This document shows, one piece after another, positions 17,548 to 26,026 of a stretch of 64,000 nucleotides of DNA. Both the position numbers and the translations under genes were made by a program. The stretch is from the NCBI RefSeq assembly GCF_014873145.1, contig NZ_JADBEK010000001.1, forward strand, positions 3,844,001 to 3,908,000, written 5' to 3'. The notes under the pieces are model-generated. The model was not told the origin of the DNA. It ran no database searches and saw nothing but the letters and a program-made list of their open reading frames with translations. The DNA is from Nonomuraea angiospora (GTDB lineage: Bacteria > Actinomycetota > Actinomycetes > Streptosporangiales > Streptosporangiaceae). Every line of letters starts with the position of its first letter. Position 1 is the stretch's first letter.

Positions 17548-19059
17548 TCAGGCCTCGGGGTCCTCGGCCAGGACGGCGGGCTTGCGCAGCCCCAGCAGCC
17601 GGCTCAGCAGCGGGCTCGCGGCGATGGCGAGCGCGATCACCAGCAGGACGACGCAGATCGGACGGGTCAGGAAGACGGTGAGGTCGCCTTGCGACAGCTC
17701 CAGCGACTCGCGCAGGGAACGCTCCATGAGGGGCCCGAGCACCAGGGTGAGCACCAGGGGCGCCAGGGGGATGTCCAGGCGGCGCAGCACGAGGCCGAGC
17801 AGCCCGAAGGCGACCATGACGAACACGTCGAAGACGGAGAAGTTGATCGTGTACGCGCCCACGACCATGAACGTGAGGATCAGCGCGGTCAGCACCGGGT
17901 ACGGGATGCGCAGGATCGACGTCCACACCCGGACCAGCGGCACGTTGAGCACCAGCAGGATGACGTTGCCGACGAACAGGCTGGCGATGATCCCCCAGGC
18001 GACGTCGGCGTGCTCGGCGAACAGGGTCGGGCCCGGCGTCAGCCCCTGCTGCAGGAACGCGCCCATGAGCACGGCGATCGTCGGTGAGGCCGGGATGCCG
18101 AGGGTGAACAGGGGCACGAGCGCGCCGTTGGCGTGCGCGTTGTTGGCGGTCTCCGGCCCCGCGACGCCCTCCACCGCGCCCGACCCCAGCTCGGCGCGGT
18201 GCCTGCTGAACCTGCGCTCCGCGCCGTAGGCGAGCAGCGAGGAGACCGAGCCGGTCATCCCGGGGACGAGCCCGAGCGCGAACCCGATCCCGGTGCCCCT
18301 GGCGATCGCCGGGACGCTGCGCCGCAGGTCGGCGCGGCCCGGCAGGAGCGCCCGCAGCCCGGGGGCCACCGTCTGGGCGGTTCCGCCCCTGGCCGCCACG
18401 AGGATCTCCGACAGGCCGAAGAGCCCGATGATGACGGCGACGAAGCTGATGCCGTCGAGCAGGCGTTCGCTGCCGAAGGTGAACCTCGGCGCCCCGGCCA
18501 CCGGGTCGATGCCGACCATCGAGATCAGCAGGCCGAGCACGCCGGAGATGAGCGCCTTGGTCATCGAGCGGCCGGCGAGCGCGACGAGCAGGGAGATGCC
18601 GAGCACCATGAGCGCGAAGAACTCCGGCGGCCCGATCCGCAGGCCCAGGTCGCCGAGCGGCTTGGCGGCGACGACCAGGCCGACGGTGGCGACGGTGCCG
18701 CCGACGAACGAGCCGAGCGCCGCGATGGTGAGCGCCACTCCCGCGCGGCCCCGCTTGGTCATGGCGTAGCCGTCGATCGTGGTGATCGCGGAGGCGGCCT
18801 CGCCCGGGGTGTTGAGCAGGACGCTGGTGATGGTGCCGCCGTACTGGGTGCCGTAGAAGATGGCGGCCAGCATGATGATGGCGCTGGTCGGGTCCAGGTT
18901 GAGGGTGAGCGGGATGAGCAGCGCCACCCCGGCGACGGGCCCGATGCCCGGCAGCACTCCGATCAGGGTGCCGAGCAGGCAGCCGATGAACGCGTACAGG
19001 AGGTTCTGCGGCGACAGGGCCGTGGCGAGCCCGCCAAGCAGGTCGGCCAGGACGTCCAT
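17548..19059 (-). CDS. tctA: Tripartite tricarboxylate transporter large permease
   Basis: The 503-residue protein has about 11-12 hydrophobic helices and the TctA signatures: GTLIGVLPGIGPVAGVALL, the YGTQYGGTITSVLLNTPGEAASAITTIDGY block, and FALGLVPGMTGSVSSLLAYG with ETANNAHANGALVP. It is the ion-driven translocation subunit. The ATG at 19059 overlaps the tctB stop (ATGA), which fixes the start; the longer in-frame extension is the tctB shadow. Confidence 0.95.
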   Translation of the reverse strand: MDVLADLLGGLATALSPQNLLYAFIGCLLGTLIGVLPGIGPVAGVALLIPLTLNLDPTSAIIMLAAIFYGTQYGGTITSVLLNTPGEAASAITTIDGYAMTKRGRAGVALTIAALGSFVGGTVATVGLVVAAKPLGDLGLRIGPPEFFALMVLGISLLVALAGRSMTKALISGVLGLLISMVGIDPVAGAPRFTFGSERLLDGISFVAVIIGLFGLSEILVAARGGTAQTVAPGLRALLPGRADLRRSVPAIARGTGIGFALGLVPGMTGSVSSLLAYGAERRFSRHRAELGSGAVEGVAGPETANNAHANGALVPLFTLGIPASPTIAVLMGAFLQQGLTPGPTLFAEHADVAWGIIASLFVGNVILLVLNVPLVRVWTSILRIPYPVLTALILTFMVVGAYTINFSVFDVFVMVAFGLLGLVLRRLDIPLAPLVLTLVLGPLMERSLRESLELSQGDLTVFLTRPICVVLLVIALAIAASPLLSRLLGLRKPAVLAEDPEA

Positions 19060-19604
19060 CACAGGCCCCAGCCGGCCAGGAGGGGGAGCGCCGACGGTGG
19101 CAGCTGCACCATCAGCCCCTGGTCGAAGCCGTGGTAGACGCCGACGCTGCCGGCGAGGGAGAGCACGAGCGACAGCGCCCAGCTCCGGCCCGCGCGCCAC
19201 TTGAGGTGGAACATGAGGAACGCGAACACGCTGATCTGGTAGCCGGCCAGGTCCATGACGGCCGCGAGCACCACCAGGCTGCCGAGCACGGCGGCGGCGT
19301 GGCCCACGTCGGTGCGCTCGGCCGGGCCGCCCTCCCCCGCCCGGGCCCGCCGCGTCTGGGCGGCCCAGGCCAGCGCGAGCAGCCCGAGCGCGATGGCCAG
19401 CACGAACGGGAAGAACCCCGGCCCGGGACCGAACGAGGTCCACAGGCCGAGGCCCAGGGACTCGACGGCGACGTAGAACGAGAGCGCGACGAGGACCACC
19501 TGCGCGCCCGCTCTCAGCCTCGCGTCGGAAGCTCGCGCGGCCGCGGCGTGGTCGTCTGGAGCGGGGGCGGGGGCGTGCTCGGCGAACGCCTGTTCATGGC
19601 TCAT
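19059..19604 (-). CDS. tctB: Tripartite tricarboxylate transporter small permease
   Basis: The 181-residue protein has four hydrophobic helices after an Ala/Asp-rich cytosolic N-terminus. The GPGPGFFPF motif of the TctB family follows the first helix. It is the first gene of the operon. The start ATG (MSHEQ) has GAAGGCGG upstream. An upstream in-frame start at 19634 would overlap the likely operator. Confidence 0.9.
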   Translation of the reverse strand: MSHEQAFAEHAPAPAPDDHAAAARASDARLRAGAQVVLVALSFYVAVESLGLGLWTSFGPGPGFFPFVLAIALGLLALAWAAQTRRARAGEGGPAERTDVGHAAAVLGSLVVLAAVMDLAGYQISVFAFLMFHLKWRAGRSWALSLVLSLAGSVGVYHGFDQGLMVQLPPSALPLLAGWGL

Positions 19605-19626
19605 GGGGGTGTTGCCGCCTTCCAGT

Positions 19627-19645
19627 CTTTTCACACAGTGAAAAG
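19627..19645. promoter_or_regulatory. Probable IclR operator of the tct operon
   Basis: CTTTTCACACAGTGAAAAG is a perfect 8-bp inverted repeat with a 3-base centre, AT-rich against the background. It lies 23 bases before the tctB start. IclR proteins bind short dyads of this kind, and the operon encodes one. Confidence 0.6.
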
Positions 19646-19740
19646 TCTTTCCATTTCATGACAAGCGTGCTGGGAGGCGGGCGGGCGTGTCAAGGGTTAC
19701 GGGGAGGTTTCCACCGATGACCGGACGGTGACGTAACGCG

Positions 19741-20472
19741 TCAGGCGGTGACACCCGCGTCGACGGAGATGGCCGCGCCCGTGATGGCGCGGCCCCCGTC
19801 ACCCGCCAGATGGGCGACGGTGGCGGCGATGTCGTCGGGCGAGCAGTAGCGGCCGAGTGCCGTGTGGCGCCGCTCCTCGTCCGCGTCCGGCCCGTCCGCC
19901 GGGTTCATCTCGGTGTCCGTGGATCCGGGGTGGACCACGTTCGCGGTGATGCCGCGCGGCCCCAGGTCCCTGGCCAGCCCCTTGACGAGCCCGGTCAGCG
20001 CCGACTTGCTCATCGCGTACGCCGTCCAGCCGGGATAGGGCACGCGTTCGGCCAGGCTGCTGCCGATGAGGACGATCCGGCCGCCGTCCCGCATGTGCCG
20101 CGCCGCCGCCTGCGCCAGCACGAACGAGGCCCTGGGGTGGACGGCCAGCAGCCGGTCGACCTCCTCCAGCGTCACCTCCTCCAGCGCCCCGTACGGCGCG
20201 ATGCCCGCGTTACCGACCACGACGTCCAGCCGGCCCAGCTCGCGGACCGTCCGCTCCACGGCCGCGACCAGCGCCCCGGCGTCGGCGGCCTCCACCCGCA
20301 GCCCGAGCGCCCGCCCTCCGGCCGCCTCGACCTCCTTGACGATCGCCGCCGCCCGGTCGCCCGCGCTCCGGTACGTGAGAGCCACGTCGAACCCGTCACC
20401 CGCCAGCCGTCGTGCGACCGCCGCGCCGATCCCCCTGCTGCCCCCGGTGACCAGGGCGACTTTCCGTGTCAT
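19741..20472 (-). CDS. SDR-family oxidoreductase
   Basis: The 243-residue protein is a classical short-chain dehydrogenase. It has TGGSRGIG at 9-16, a GNAG variant of NNAG at 87-90, Ser139 and the YxxxK pair Tyr152/Lys156. Residues after strand 2 (TYRSAGDR) suggest NADP(H). The substrate is unknown. It diverges from a TetR gene across two matching operators, so its expression is presumably repressed by that protein. Confidence 0.92.
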   Translation of the reverse strand: MTRKVALVTGGSRGIGAAVARRLAGDGFDVALTYRSAGDRAAAIVKEVEAAGGRALGLRVEAADAGALVAAVERTVRELGRLDVVVGNAGIAPYGALEEVTLEEVDRLLAVHPRASFVLAQAAARHMRDGGRIVLIGSSLAERVPYPGWTAYAMSKSALTGLVKGLARDLGPRGITANVVHPGSTDTEMNPADGPDADEERRHTALGRYCSPDDIAATVAHLAGDGGRAITGAAISVDAGVTA

Positions 20473-20491
20473 ACATGCCTCCCGAACTAAC

Positions 20492-20505
20492 CGGAATCAA
20501 TTCCG
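20492..20505. promoter_or_regulatory. TetR operator, copy 1
   Basis: CGGAATCAATTCCG is a perfect 6-bp inverted repeat about an internal CA, 20 bases from the SDR start. Confidence 0.65.
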
Positions 20506-20517
20506 TTTCAACGTAAC

Positions 20518-20531
20518 CGGAATTGGTTCCG
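20518..20531. promoter_or_regulatory. TetR operator, copy 2
   Basis: CGGAATTGGTTCCG is the second copy, 26 bases from the first. It sits next to TTGACA at 20533, and 20 bases before the tetR ATG. Two such dyads between divergent SDR and TetR genes is the classic arrangement for mutual repression. Confidence 0.65.
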
Positions 20532-20550
20532 CTTGACAAGGGGTGCCAGG

Positions 20551-21117
20551 ATGGGAGCCGTGACACGCGAGCGCACCGACGCGGCCCGCAATCGCGCGAA
20601 GATCCTCGCCGCCGCCGAGGGCATCGTGGCCGCCCGCGGCGTGCAGGGCCTGCAGATGGCGGACGTGGCCGCGGCCGCCGGGGTCGGCGTCGGCACGCTC
20701 TACCGGCGCTTCGGCGACCGCTCCGGGCTGGCGTACGCGCTGATCGACCGGCGGGAGCGCGAGTTCCAGGCGGCGTTCATCGAGGGGCCGCCGCCGCTCG
20801 GCCCCGGCGCGGAGCCGGCCGCGCGGGCCAAGGCGTTCCTGCGGGCGCTGGCGGACCGGACGGTCGAGCAGCTCGACCTGCTGCTCATGGCCGAGACGGC
20901 GAGCCCGCTGGCCCGCTTCGGCGGCGCGTACGACGCCTACCACGGCCACCTGTCCATGCTGATCGGCCGGCTCCGCCCCGGCGCGGACGCCCACTGCCTC
21001 GCCGACGCCCTCCTCGCGCCCCTGGCCGCCCCGCTGCTGGCCCACCGGCTCGGGGAGACGGGCATAGAACGGGTGAAGTCCGCCCTGGACGACCTCCTGG
21101 ACGGCCTCGCCGGCTGA
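20551..21117 (+). CDS. TetR-family transcriptional repressor
   Basis: The 188-residue protein has the TetR HTH: ILAAAEGIVAARGVQGLQMADVAAAAGVGVGTLYRRFGDRSGLAYALI. A helical ligand domain follows. The start ATG has AAGGGG at 7 bases; a TTG earlier overlaps the operator. It probably represses itself and the divergent SDR gene. Confidence 0.92.
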   Translation: MGAVTRERTDAARNRAKILAAAEGIVAARGVQGLQMADVAAAAGVGVGTLYRRFGDRSGLAYALIDRREREFQAAFIEGPPPLGPGAEPAARAKAFLRALADRTVEQLDLLLMAETASPLARFGGAYDAYHGHLSMLIGRLRPGADAHCLADALLAPLAAPLLAHRLGETGIERVKSALDDLLDGLAG

Positions 21118-21266
21118 GCCGTCCGTCTCCTCGAAGTTCGCCGCTTGCCCGACTATTCACGCCTGAGACAGGCGCGCAGCCGGCGGCGAGACCACCTTCG
21201 CCACCACGGCCGAGCTCCTGGTGACCGAGGCCGAGGCGGTGCCCGCCTTCAGACAGATGCCGGACA

Positions 21267-21311
21267 GCCGACTGCGTCCCTTTCTCCACCAGGAGACGGG
21301 ACGCAGTCGGC
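21267..21311. terminator. Bidirectional terminator between tetR and the SPW gene
   Basis: A perfect 14-bp stem (GCCGACTGCGTCCC with GGGACGCAGTCGGC) and a 17-base loop lie between the converging genes. The 21118-21266 part holds nothing else I can support. Confidence 0.7.
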
Positions 21312-21355
21312 GGCGTGCCGCTTCTCGATGCGGACCGGCGGTCCGCCCGGAGGCG

Positions 21356-21799
21356 TCAACGCCGATGTAGGGACATCGTGCCCAGCATCACGCAGGCCAG
21401 GCCGCATGCGACGATGACGATCCCCGTGATGACGTTGTTGATGATCGTCCCGGCGCTGGCCGTGTGCGGAGGCAGCACCCACGGGGCGATGATCGTCCAC
21501 ACTCCGATGACCGGTACGACGAACGCCAGCCCGTGGATCCGGCCGTACGCCGCGGCTATCCCGGCCGCCAGCAGCGCCAGGGCGATACCGGTGATCAGAT
21601 TGTTGACGGTCAGGGTCGAGCGCCCGAAGAACCCCACCACCCATGGCGAGATGGCGAGATAGAGACCGCTCAGGAACGTCAGCCCGCTGACGGACTGTCC
21701 CGACGGGCTCTGCGCAGCCATGTCGTACTGAGCTCTCAGGGCCGCTATGTCTGGGTGCTGACCCATGTCTAGTTTCGGATGGAGTGGACTATCAGCCAT
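21356..21799 (-). CDS. SPW-repeat integral membrane protein
   Basis: The 147-residue protein has a polar N-terminus (about 45 residues) and four hydrophobic helices in two repeats. Each repeat carries the SPW/APW motif (YLAISPWVVGF and TIIAPWVL), defining the SPW family. The function is unknown. I chose the ATG with GGGGAAGGTGG upstream; an ATG 7 codons earlier has no ribosome site. Confidence 0.88.
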   Translation of the reverse strand: MADSPLHPKLDMGQHPDIAALRAQYDMAAQSPSGQSVSGLTFLSGLYLAISPWVVGFFGRSTLTVNNLITGIALALLAAGIAAAYGRIHGLAFVVPVIGVWTIIAPWVLPPHTASAGTIINNVITGIVIVACGLACVMLGTMSLHRR

Positions 21800-21912
21800 G
21801 TCCCACACCACCTTCCCCATACCGCGTGGAGGTTTGAATACGTAACCCCTTCCCCCACGGTCACGCCAACGCGCCCGCCCGGGTCAACCTTTCCCCAAAT
21901 CGCTTGGGGCGC

Positions 21913-22590
21913 CTATGACGGTGAGCAGCAGCCGTCCGCGCAACCGTCCGGCGCGGCGCCGGCGGGCACGGCGCAGCAGGCGTCCCCGCGCCAGGCGCCG
22001 CGCCCTTCCCTGACCGCGACCGCGGCGATGACGAGGGCGGCGATCGGGTCGGCCCAGGACCAGCCGAAGGCGCTGTTGAGCGCGAGCCCGGCCAGGAGCA
22101 CCCCCGACAGGTAGGTGCACAGCAGGGTCTGCTTGGAGCCGGCCACGGCCGAGGCCGAGCCCAGCTCACGACCGGCGCGGCGCTGGGCGTACGACAGGAA
22201 CGGCATGACGACCAGGGACAGGGCGGCCAGGATCAGGCCCGGGGTGGAGTGCCCGGCCTCCCCCGCGCCGAGCAGGGAGCGCACGGCGTCGACGGTGACG
22301 TAGGCGGCCAGGGCGAAGAAGGAGATCGCGATGACGCGCAGCGCGGCCCGCTCGCGACGTTCGTGGTCGGCGGCGGAGAACTGCCAGGCCACCGCGGCGG
22401 CGGAGGCGACCTCGACGATCGAGTCCAGCCCGAAGCCGATGAGCGCGGTGGAGGAGGCGATGGTCCCCGCGGTGATGGCGACGACGGCCTCGATCACGTT
22501 GTAGGTGATGGTGGCGGCGACCAGCAGCCGGATCCGGCGCCGGAGCACGGCGCGGCGGGCCGGCGCCGGGCCCAGGCTCTGTGCGGTCAC
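21913..22590 (-). CDS. Cation diffusion facilitator-like transporter with Cys-rich tail
   Basis: The 225-residue protein has about five to six membrane helices of the CDF family (VAATITYNVIEAVVAITAG...IGFGLDSIVEVASA, with the conserved Asp, and SWADPIAALVIAAVAVREG). Its C-terminus ends in a cysteine-rich tail (CCAVPAG...CADGCC) in place of the usual cytosolic CDF domain, probably for soft metals. It overlaps the ArsR gene by 4 bases (ATGA). I expect export of Cd, Pb or Zn. Confidence 0.85.
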   Translation of the reverse strand: MTAQSLGPAPARRAVLRRRIRLLVAATITYNVIEAVVAITAGTIASSTALIGFGLDSIVEVASAAAVAWQFSAADHERRERAALRVIAISFFALAAYVTVDAVRSLLGAGEAGHSTPGLILAALSLVVMPFLSYAQRRAGRELGSASAVAGSKQTLLCTYLSGVLLAGLALNSAFGWSWADPIAALVIAAVAVREGRGAWRGDACCAVPAGAAPDGCADGCCSPS

Positions 22591-22958
22591 GCCGGCTTCT
22601 CCCCTGCCCGGGCGGGGCGCAGGGTGACCGCGTGGCCCGTGGCGGCCAGCAGCTGCTCGGCGGAGGCCAGCAGGTCCATCAGCTCGGGCCGGGTCAGGGA
22701 GTAGAACGACTGGCGGCCTTCGGCCCGATAGTCCACCAGGTCGCAGTCGCGCAGGCAGGCCAGGTGCTTGGAGACCGTGGACTGGGCCAGCCCGAGCTCG
22801 GCCGTCAGGTCCACCACGCGCGCCTCGCCCCTGGCCAGGCGCTGCACGATGCGCAGCCGGGTCTCGTCGGCCAGCGAGTGGAACAGCGCCGCCGCCGGCG
22901 GGACCCCGGCGGCGATGTCGGTGCTGACACAGCGGCCACCGTCAGTATCAATCGCCAT
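22587..22958 (-). CDS. ArsR/SmtB metal-sensing repressor (CmtR/CadC-like)
   Basis: The 123-residue winged-helix protein has LFHSLADETRLRIVQRL and LGLAQSTVSKHLACLRDCDLV. The two cysteines in ACLRDC occupy the alpha-R site used by CmtR/CadC for Cd and Pb, and a third Cys lies near the N-terminus. CmtR's C-terminal Cys is absent. Metal binding should release it from DNA and induce the downstream transporter. The ATG adjoins an operator-like repeat, so the mRNA may be leaderless. Confidence 0.92.
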   Translation of the reverse strand: MAIDTDGGRCVSTDIAAGVPPAAALFHSLADETRLRIVQRLARGEARVVDLTAELGLAQSTVSKHLACLRDCDLVDYRAEGRQSFYSLTRPELMDLLASAEQLLAATGHAVTLRPARAGEKPA

Positions 22959-22985
22959 ATCGCGATGATAGCGCCGAATCGCGAT
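22959..22985. promoter_or_regulatory. Probable ArsR operator: paired ATCGCGAT
   Basis: Two copies of the palindrome ATCGCGAT (22959-22966 and 22978-22985) lie 19 bases apart, immediately upstream of the ArsR start codon. They are well placed for repression of the ArsR-transporter pair. Confidence 0.55.
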
Positions 22986-23066
22986 CGCAGTAAGCGCTGG
23001 GCACCGCCGGCAAGCTCGCCGTCACGATCCGAGCGAGCAGGCGGCCCTGGTGGGCAGGGGTCCCTC

Positions 23067-23843
23067 ATGCCGGAACTCCCCGACGTGGAGGGCTTCCGCC
23101 AGGTGCTGTCGGAGCACACCGGCGAGCCGATCAGGGCCGTACGCGTCCGCGACCCCGGGGTCCTGCGCGGCGTCGGCGCCGGGCGGCTTGCAGCCGCGCT
23201 GTGCGGGCACCGGTTCGAGCGGCCGCGGCGGCACGGCAAGTGGCTGATCGCGCCCGCCGGCGGGCCGGTGCTGATGCTGCACTTCGGCATGACGGGCTCG
23301 CTGTCCTGGCACTCCCCCGAGGAGCCGTGGCACCGGCACGACCGGGTCGTCTGGCGGTTCGACGACGGCGAGCTGCGCTACCGCGACATGCGCAAACTCC
23401 AGGGCATCCGCCTCGCCGACGACGAGGCCCAGGCCGAGCGGGTGCTCGGCGGGCTCGGCCCGGACGCGCGCGAGGTGTCGTACGCGTGCTTCGGCAGGCT
23501 GCTGTCGGGCCGCCGGGGACGGCTCAAGCCGGCCCTTCTCGACCAGGCGTTCCTCGCCGGGCTGGGCAACCTGCTCGCCGACGAGATCTGCTGGCACGCC
23601 GGCGTCAATCCCCTGCGCGCCGCGGGCGGTCTGGACGAGGCCGAACGCGCCGCGTTGTACGGGGCGATGCGCCGGGTCCTGCGCGTGTCGATCAGGGCCC
23701 GATGCGTGCCCGCGCGCGACACCTGGCTGACCGGGGCCCGCGACGAGCCCGGCGGCCCCTGCCCGCGCTGCGGCACGCCCCTGTCCCGCGGCCGGGTCGG
23801 TGGCCGCACGACCGTCTGGTGCCCGGGCTGCCAGCCTCTGTGA
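23067..23843 (+). CDS. Fpg/Nei-family DNA glycosylase-AP lyase
   Basis: The 258-residue enzyme starts MPELPDVE; after Met removal Pro2 is the catalytic nucleophile and Glu3 the general acid. A central HGKWL Lys, the H2TH region (LLDQAFLAGLGNLLADEICWHAGVNP) and a C-terminal CxxC...CxxC zinc finger (CPRCG...CPGC) complete the fold. It excises oxidised bases. The start lies behind CAGGGG. Confidence 0.93.
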   Translation: MPELPDVEGFRQVLSEHTGEPIRAVRVRDPGVLRGVGAGRLAAALCGHRFERPRRHGKWLIAPAGGPVLMLHFGMTGSLSWHSPEEPWHRHDRVVWRFDDGELRYRDMRKLQGIRLADDEAQAERVLGGLGPDAREVSYACFGRLLSGRRGRLKPALLDQAFLAGLGNLLADEICWHAGVNPLRAAGGLDEAERAALYGAMRRVLRVSIRARCVPARDTWLTGARDEPGGPCPRCGTPLSRGRVGGRTTVWCPGCQPL

Positions 23844-23983
23844 AGGCATGAAGCTTTCACCGGGCACGCGCCGCCGACCTGCCCGGACCCGCGCGACGCG
23901 GACGATCTCGTTGACGGCCGTTCCTGACCTCGAGTCCACTGGAGCGCAAGCCCTCTGCCGGCCCTTCCCCCAGGAGGCAAGGC

Positions 23984-24970
23984 ATGAAGCAGGTCCTGGC
24001 CGTGATGCTCGCCGCCGTCACCCTCACCGCGGCCGCGACGGGCGACGGCTCCCCCACCGACGCCAACATCTCCTTCACCGGGCGGTGGGACACCTCCACC
24101 GCCACCGCGTACGTGCCGTACTGGGCGGGCGCCTATTTCACCACCGGTTTCACCGGCAGGACGGTCAGGCTCAACCAGCGCAACACCATCGACCTGTACT
24201 ACAGCATCGACGGCGGCGCGTGGGTCTACATCCAGAACGTACGCGGCGCCGTCAACCTCACCCCCACGCCGCTGGCCGCGGGGAACCACACCTTACGCGT
24301 CTCCTACCGGGTCGTCGCCGGGTCCTACCACGGCGACGCCGTCTTCCAGGGCCTCGTGCTCGACCCGGGGGCCACGACGTACGCGGTCGCGCCCCCGTCC
24401 AAGCTGATCGAGTTCGTCGGCGACTCCATCACCGTCGGCACGACCACCTCCAAGAACGCCCTGACCGCGTACGGCTGGCTCATCGGCGAGCGCCTCGGCG
24501 CCCGGCACACCCAGATCGCCCAGGGCGGCGCCTGCCTGGTGGCGACCGCGGACGGCTGCGTCGGCCTGGAGGCGCGCTTCCCCAAGCTCAACCCCAACGC
24601 CGCCACCCCGGACTGGAGCTTCTCCCGCTACCAGGCCAACGCGGTCGTGATCAACCTGGGCACCAACGACGTGGGGCACGGCGTGAGCACCACCACCTTC
24701 CAGGCGTCCTACACGCACCTGCTGCAGGAGGTGCGGGCGGCCTACCCCGGGGCGGCGATCTTCGCGCTGGAGACCTTCACCAAGCGGTACGCCACGCAGA
24801 CGCGGGCCGCGGTCACCGCCCGCAACTCCGCGGGCGACGCCAAGGTCTACTACGTGCCCACCGAGGGCTGGCTGACCAGCGCGAACATGTCCGACAACGT
24901 CCACCCGAACGACAGCGGCCACGTGGTCATCGCCGATCGCCTCGCGCCGATCATCAGCGCCAGGCTCTGA
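23984..24970 (+). CDS. Secreted SGNH esterase, carbohydrate esterase 2-like
   Basis: The 328-residue protein has a short signal peptide (about 1-19) and an N-terminal beta-sandwich (about 28-135, FTGRW...AYFTTGFTGRTVRL). An SGNH hydrolase domain follows with GDSI at 146-149 (Ser148 nucleophile), GTND at 226-229 and DNVHPND with His307. This order matches CE2 acetylxylan/deacetylating esterases. It acts outside the cell on acetylated polysaccharide. GGAGG is upstream at 23973. Confidence 0.88.
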   Translation: MKQVLAVMLAAVTLTAAATGDGSPTDANISFTGRWDTSTATAYVPYWAGAYFTTGFTGRTVRLNQRNTIDLYYSIDGGAWVYIQNVRGAVNLTPTPLAAGNHTLRVSYRVVAGSYHGDAVFQGLVLDPGATTYAVAPPSKLIEFVGDSITVGTTTSKNALTAYGWLIGERLGARHTQIAQGGACLVATADGCVGLEARFPKLNPNAATPDWSFSRYQANAVVINLGTNDVGHGVSTTTFQASYTHLLQEVRAAYPGAAIFALETFTKRYATQTRAAVTARNSAGDAKVYYVPTEGWLTSANMSDNVHPNDSGHVVIADRLAPIISARL

Positions 24971-24979
24971 GGGCCGGCT

Positions 24980-25000
24980 CCCGCCCGGCGAGCAGGCGGG
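24980..25000. terminator. Weak GC hairpin after the esterase gene
   Basis: CCCGCC and GGCGGG form a 6-bp stem with a 9-base loop directly after the esterase stop. Confidence 0.35.
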
Positions 25001-25061
25001 CGAGGCGCGCCGGTCCCGGCGGCGAACTGGATCCGGGCGCCCGGCCGGCGATCGGGGACGC

Positions 25062-25955
25062 TCAGGCGGTGGCGGGATCGTCGTCGAAGCTGGCGTAGTA
25101 GGCGGCGGCCATGTCCTCGTCGCCGTGGCCCTGGGCGGCGGCACGCTCGAAGCGCGCGGCGCCGGCGGCGGCGACGTCGAGGCGGACGCCGTGCTGCTCC
25201 CCCGCCTCGACGATCAGGCGGGCGTCCTTGGCGGCGGTGGTGACCGCGAAGCTGGGCGGCGTGAGGCGGTCCTCCAGCACCAGGCCGGTCTTGGCGCGCA
25301 GGTAGCCCATGTCCAGGGGGCCGCCCTCGATGGCGTCGAAGAAGCTCCGCGGGTCCACGCCCAGCGCCTTGGCCAGGGCCAGGACCTCGCCGCCCGCAGT
25401 GGTGGCGGCGAGGACCCAGCTGTTGGCCACGAGCTTGAGCCGGGTGGCGCCGGCGGCGGCGCCGTCCTCGCCGGTCCACACGGTGCGGGAGCCGACGGCG
25501 TCGAACACCGGGGTCACGCTCCGCCGGCTCTCGCCGGGTCCCGCCGCCAGGACGAGCAGTTGCCCGCCCTCCGCGGGCTGGCGGGTGCCGAGCACGGGCG
25601 CGTCGTAGAAGACCAGCCCGTGCTCGCGGGCGAAGGCGGCCAGCTCGCCGATCGCGTCGAGGCCCGCGGTGGTCGACTGCACCCAGGCGGTGCCGGGGCG
25701 CAGGGCGGGCGCGGCCTGCCGCATCACCTCCAGCACGGCGGCGCCGTCGTAGAGCATGGTGAGGACGACGTCGGCGTCGCGCACGGCGTCGGCGGGGGTG
25801 CCGGCGACGTGCACCCCCTCGGCGGCCAGCGGTTCGGCCTTGTCCCTGGAGCGGTTCCAGGCGCGCACGGCGTGCCCGGCGCGGGCGAGGTTGCGGGCCA
25901 TCGCGGCACCCATGATCCCGGTGCCCAGAACGCTCACGGTGAGGTGGTCGGTCAT
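25062..25955 (-). CDS. 3-hydroxyisobutyrate dehydrogenase-like NAD(P) oxidoreductase
   Basis: The 297-residue protein has the beta-hydroxyacid dehydrogenase order. GTGIMGAAMARNL is the Rossmann fold, QSTTAG follows at mid-protein, YDAPVLGTRQPAEGG is the substrate loop, and KLVANSW contains the catalytic Lys. The substrate is unknown. It has AAAGGCG before the ATG and lies 71 bases after the Tat aminotransferase, so co-transcription is possible. Confidence 0.9.
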   Translation of the reverse strand: MTDHLTVSVLGTGIMGAAMARNLARAGHAVRAWNRSRDKAEPLAAEGVHVAGTPADAVRDADVVLTMLYDGAAVLEVMRQAAPALRPGTAWVQSTTAGLDAIGELAAFAREHGLVFYDAPVLGTRQPAEGGQLLVLAAGPGESRRSVTPVFDAVGSRTVWTGEDGAAAGATRLKLVANSWVLAATTAGGEVLALAKALGVDPRSFFDAIEGGPLDMGYLRAKTGLVLEDRLTPPSFAVTTAAKDARLIVEAGEQHGVRLDVAAAGAARFERAAAQGHGDEDMAAAYYASFDDDPATA

Positions 25956-26026
25956 GACGTCGCCTTTCGCTCTTGTCGTGCTCCGGCTGGTCATCGCCGT
26001 CCCCATGGTAGGCGCCTGCCGGGAGG

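Noticed and set aside
21118..21266. Possible short gene after tetR
   Set aside because: A frame reading ETTFATTAELLVTEAEAVPAF is tempting but has no start and stops at the terminator. The evidence is too thin.
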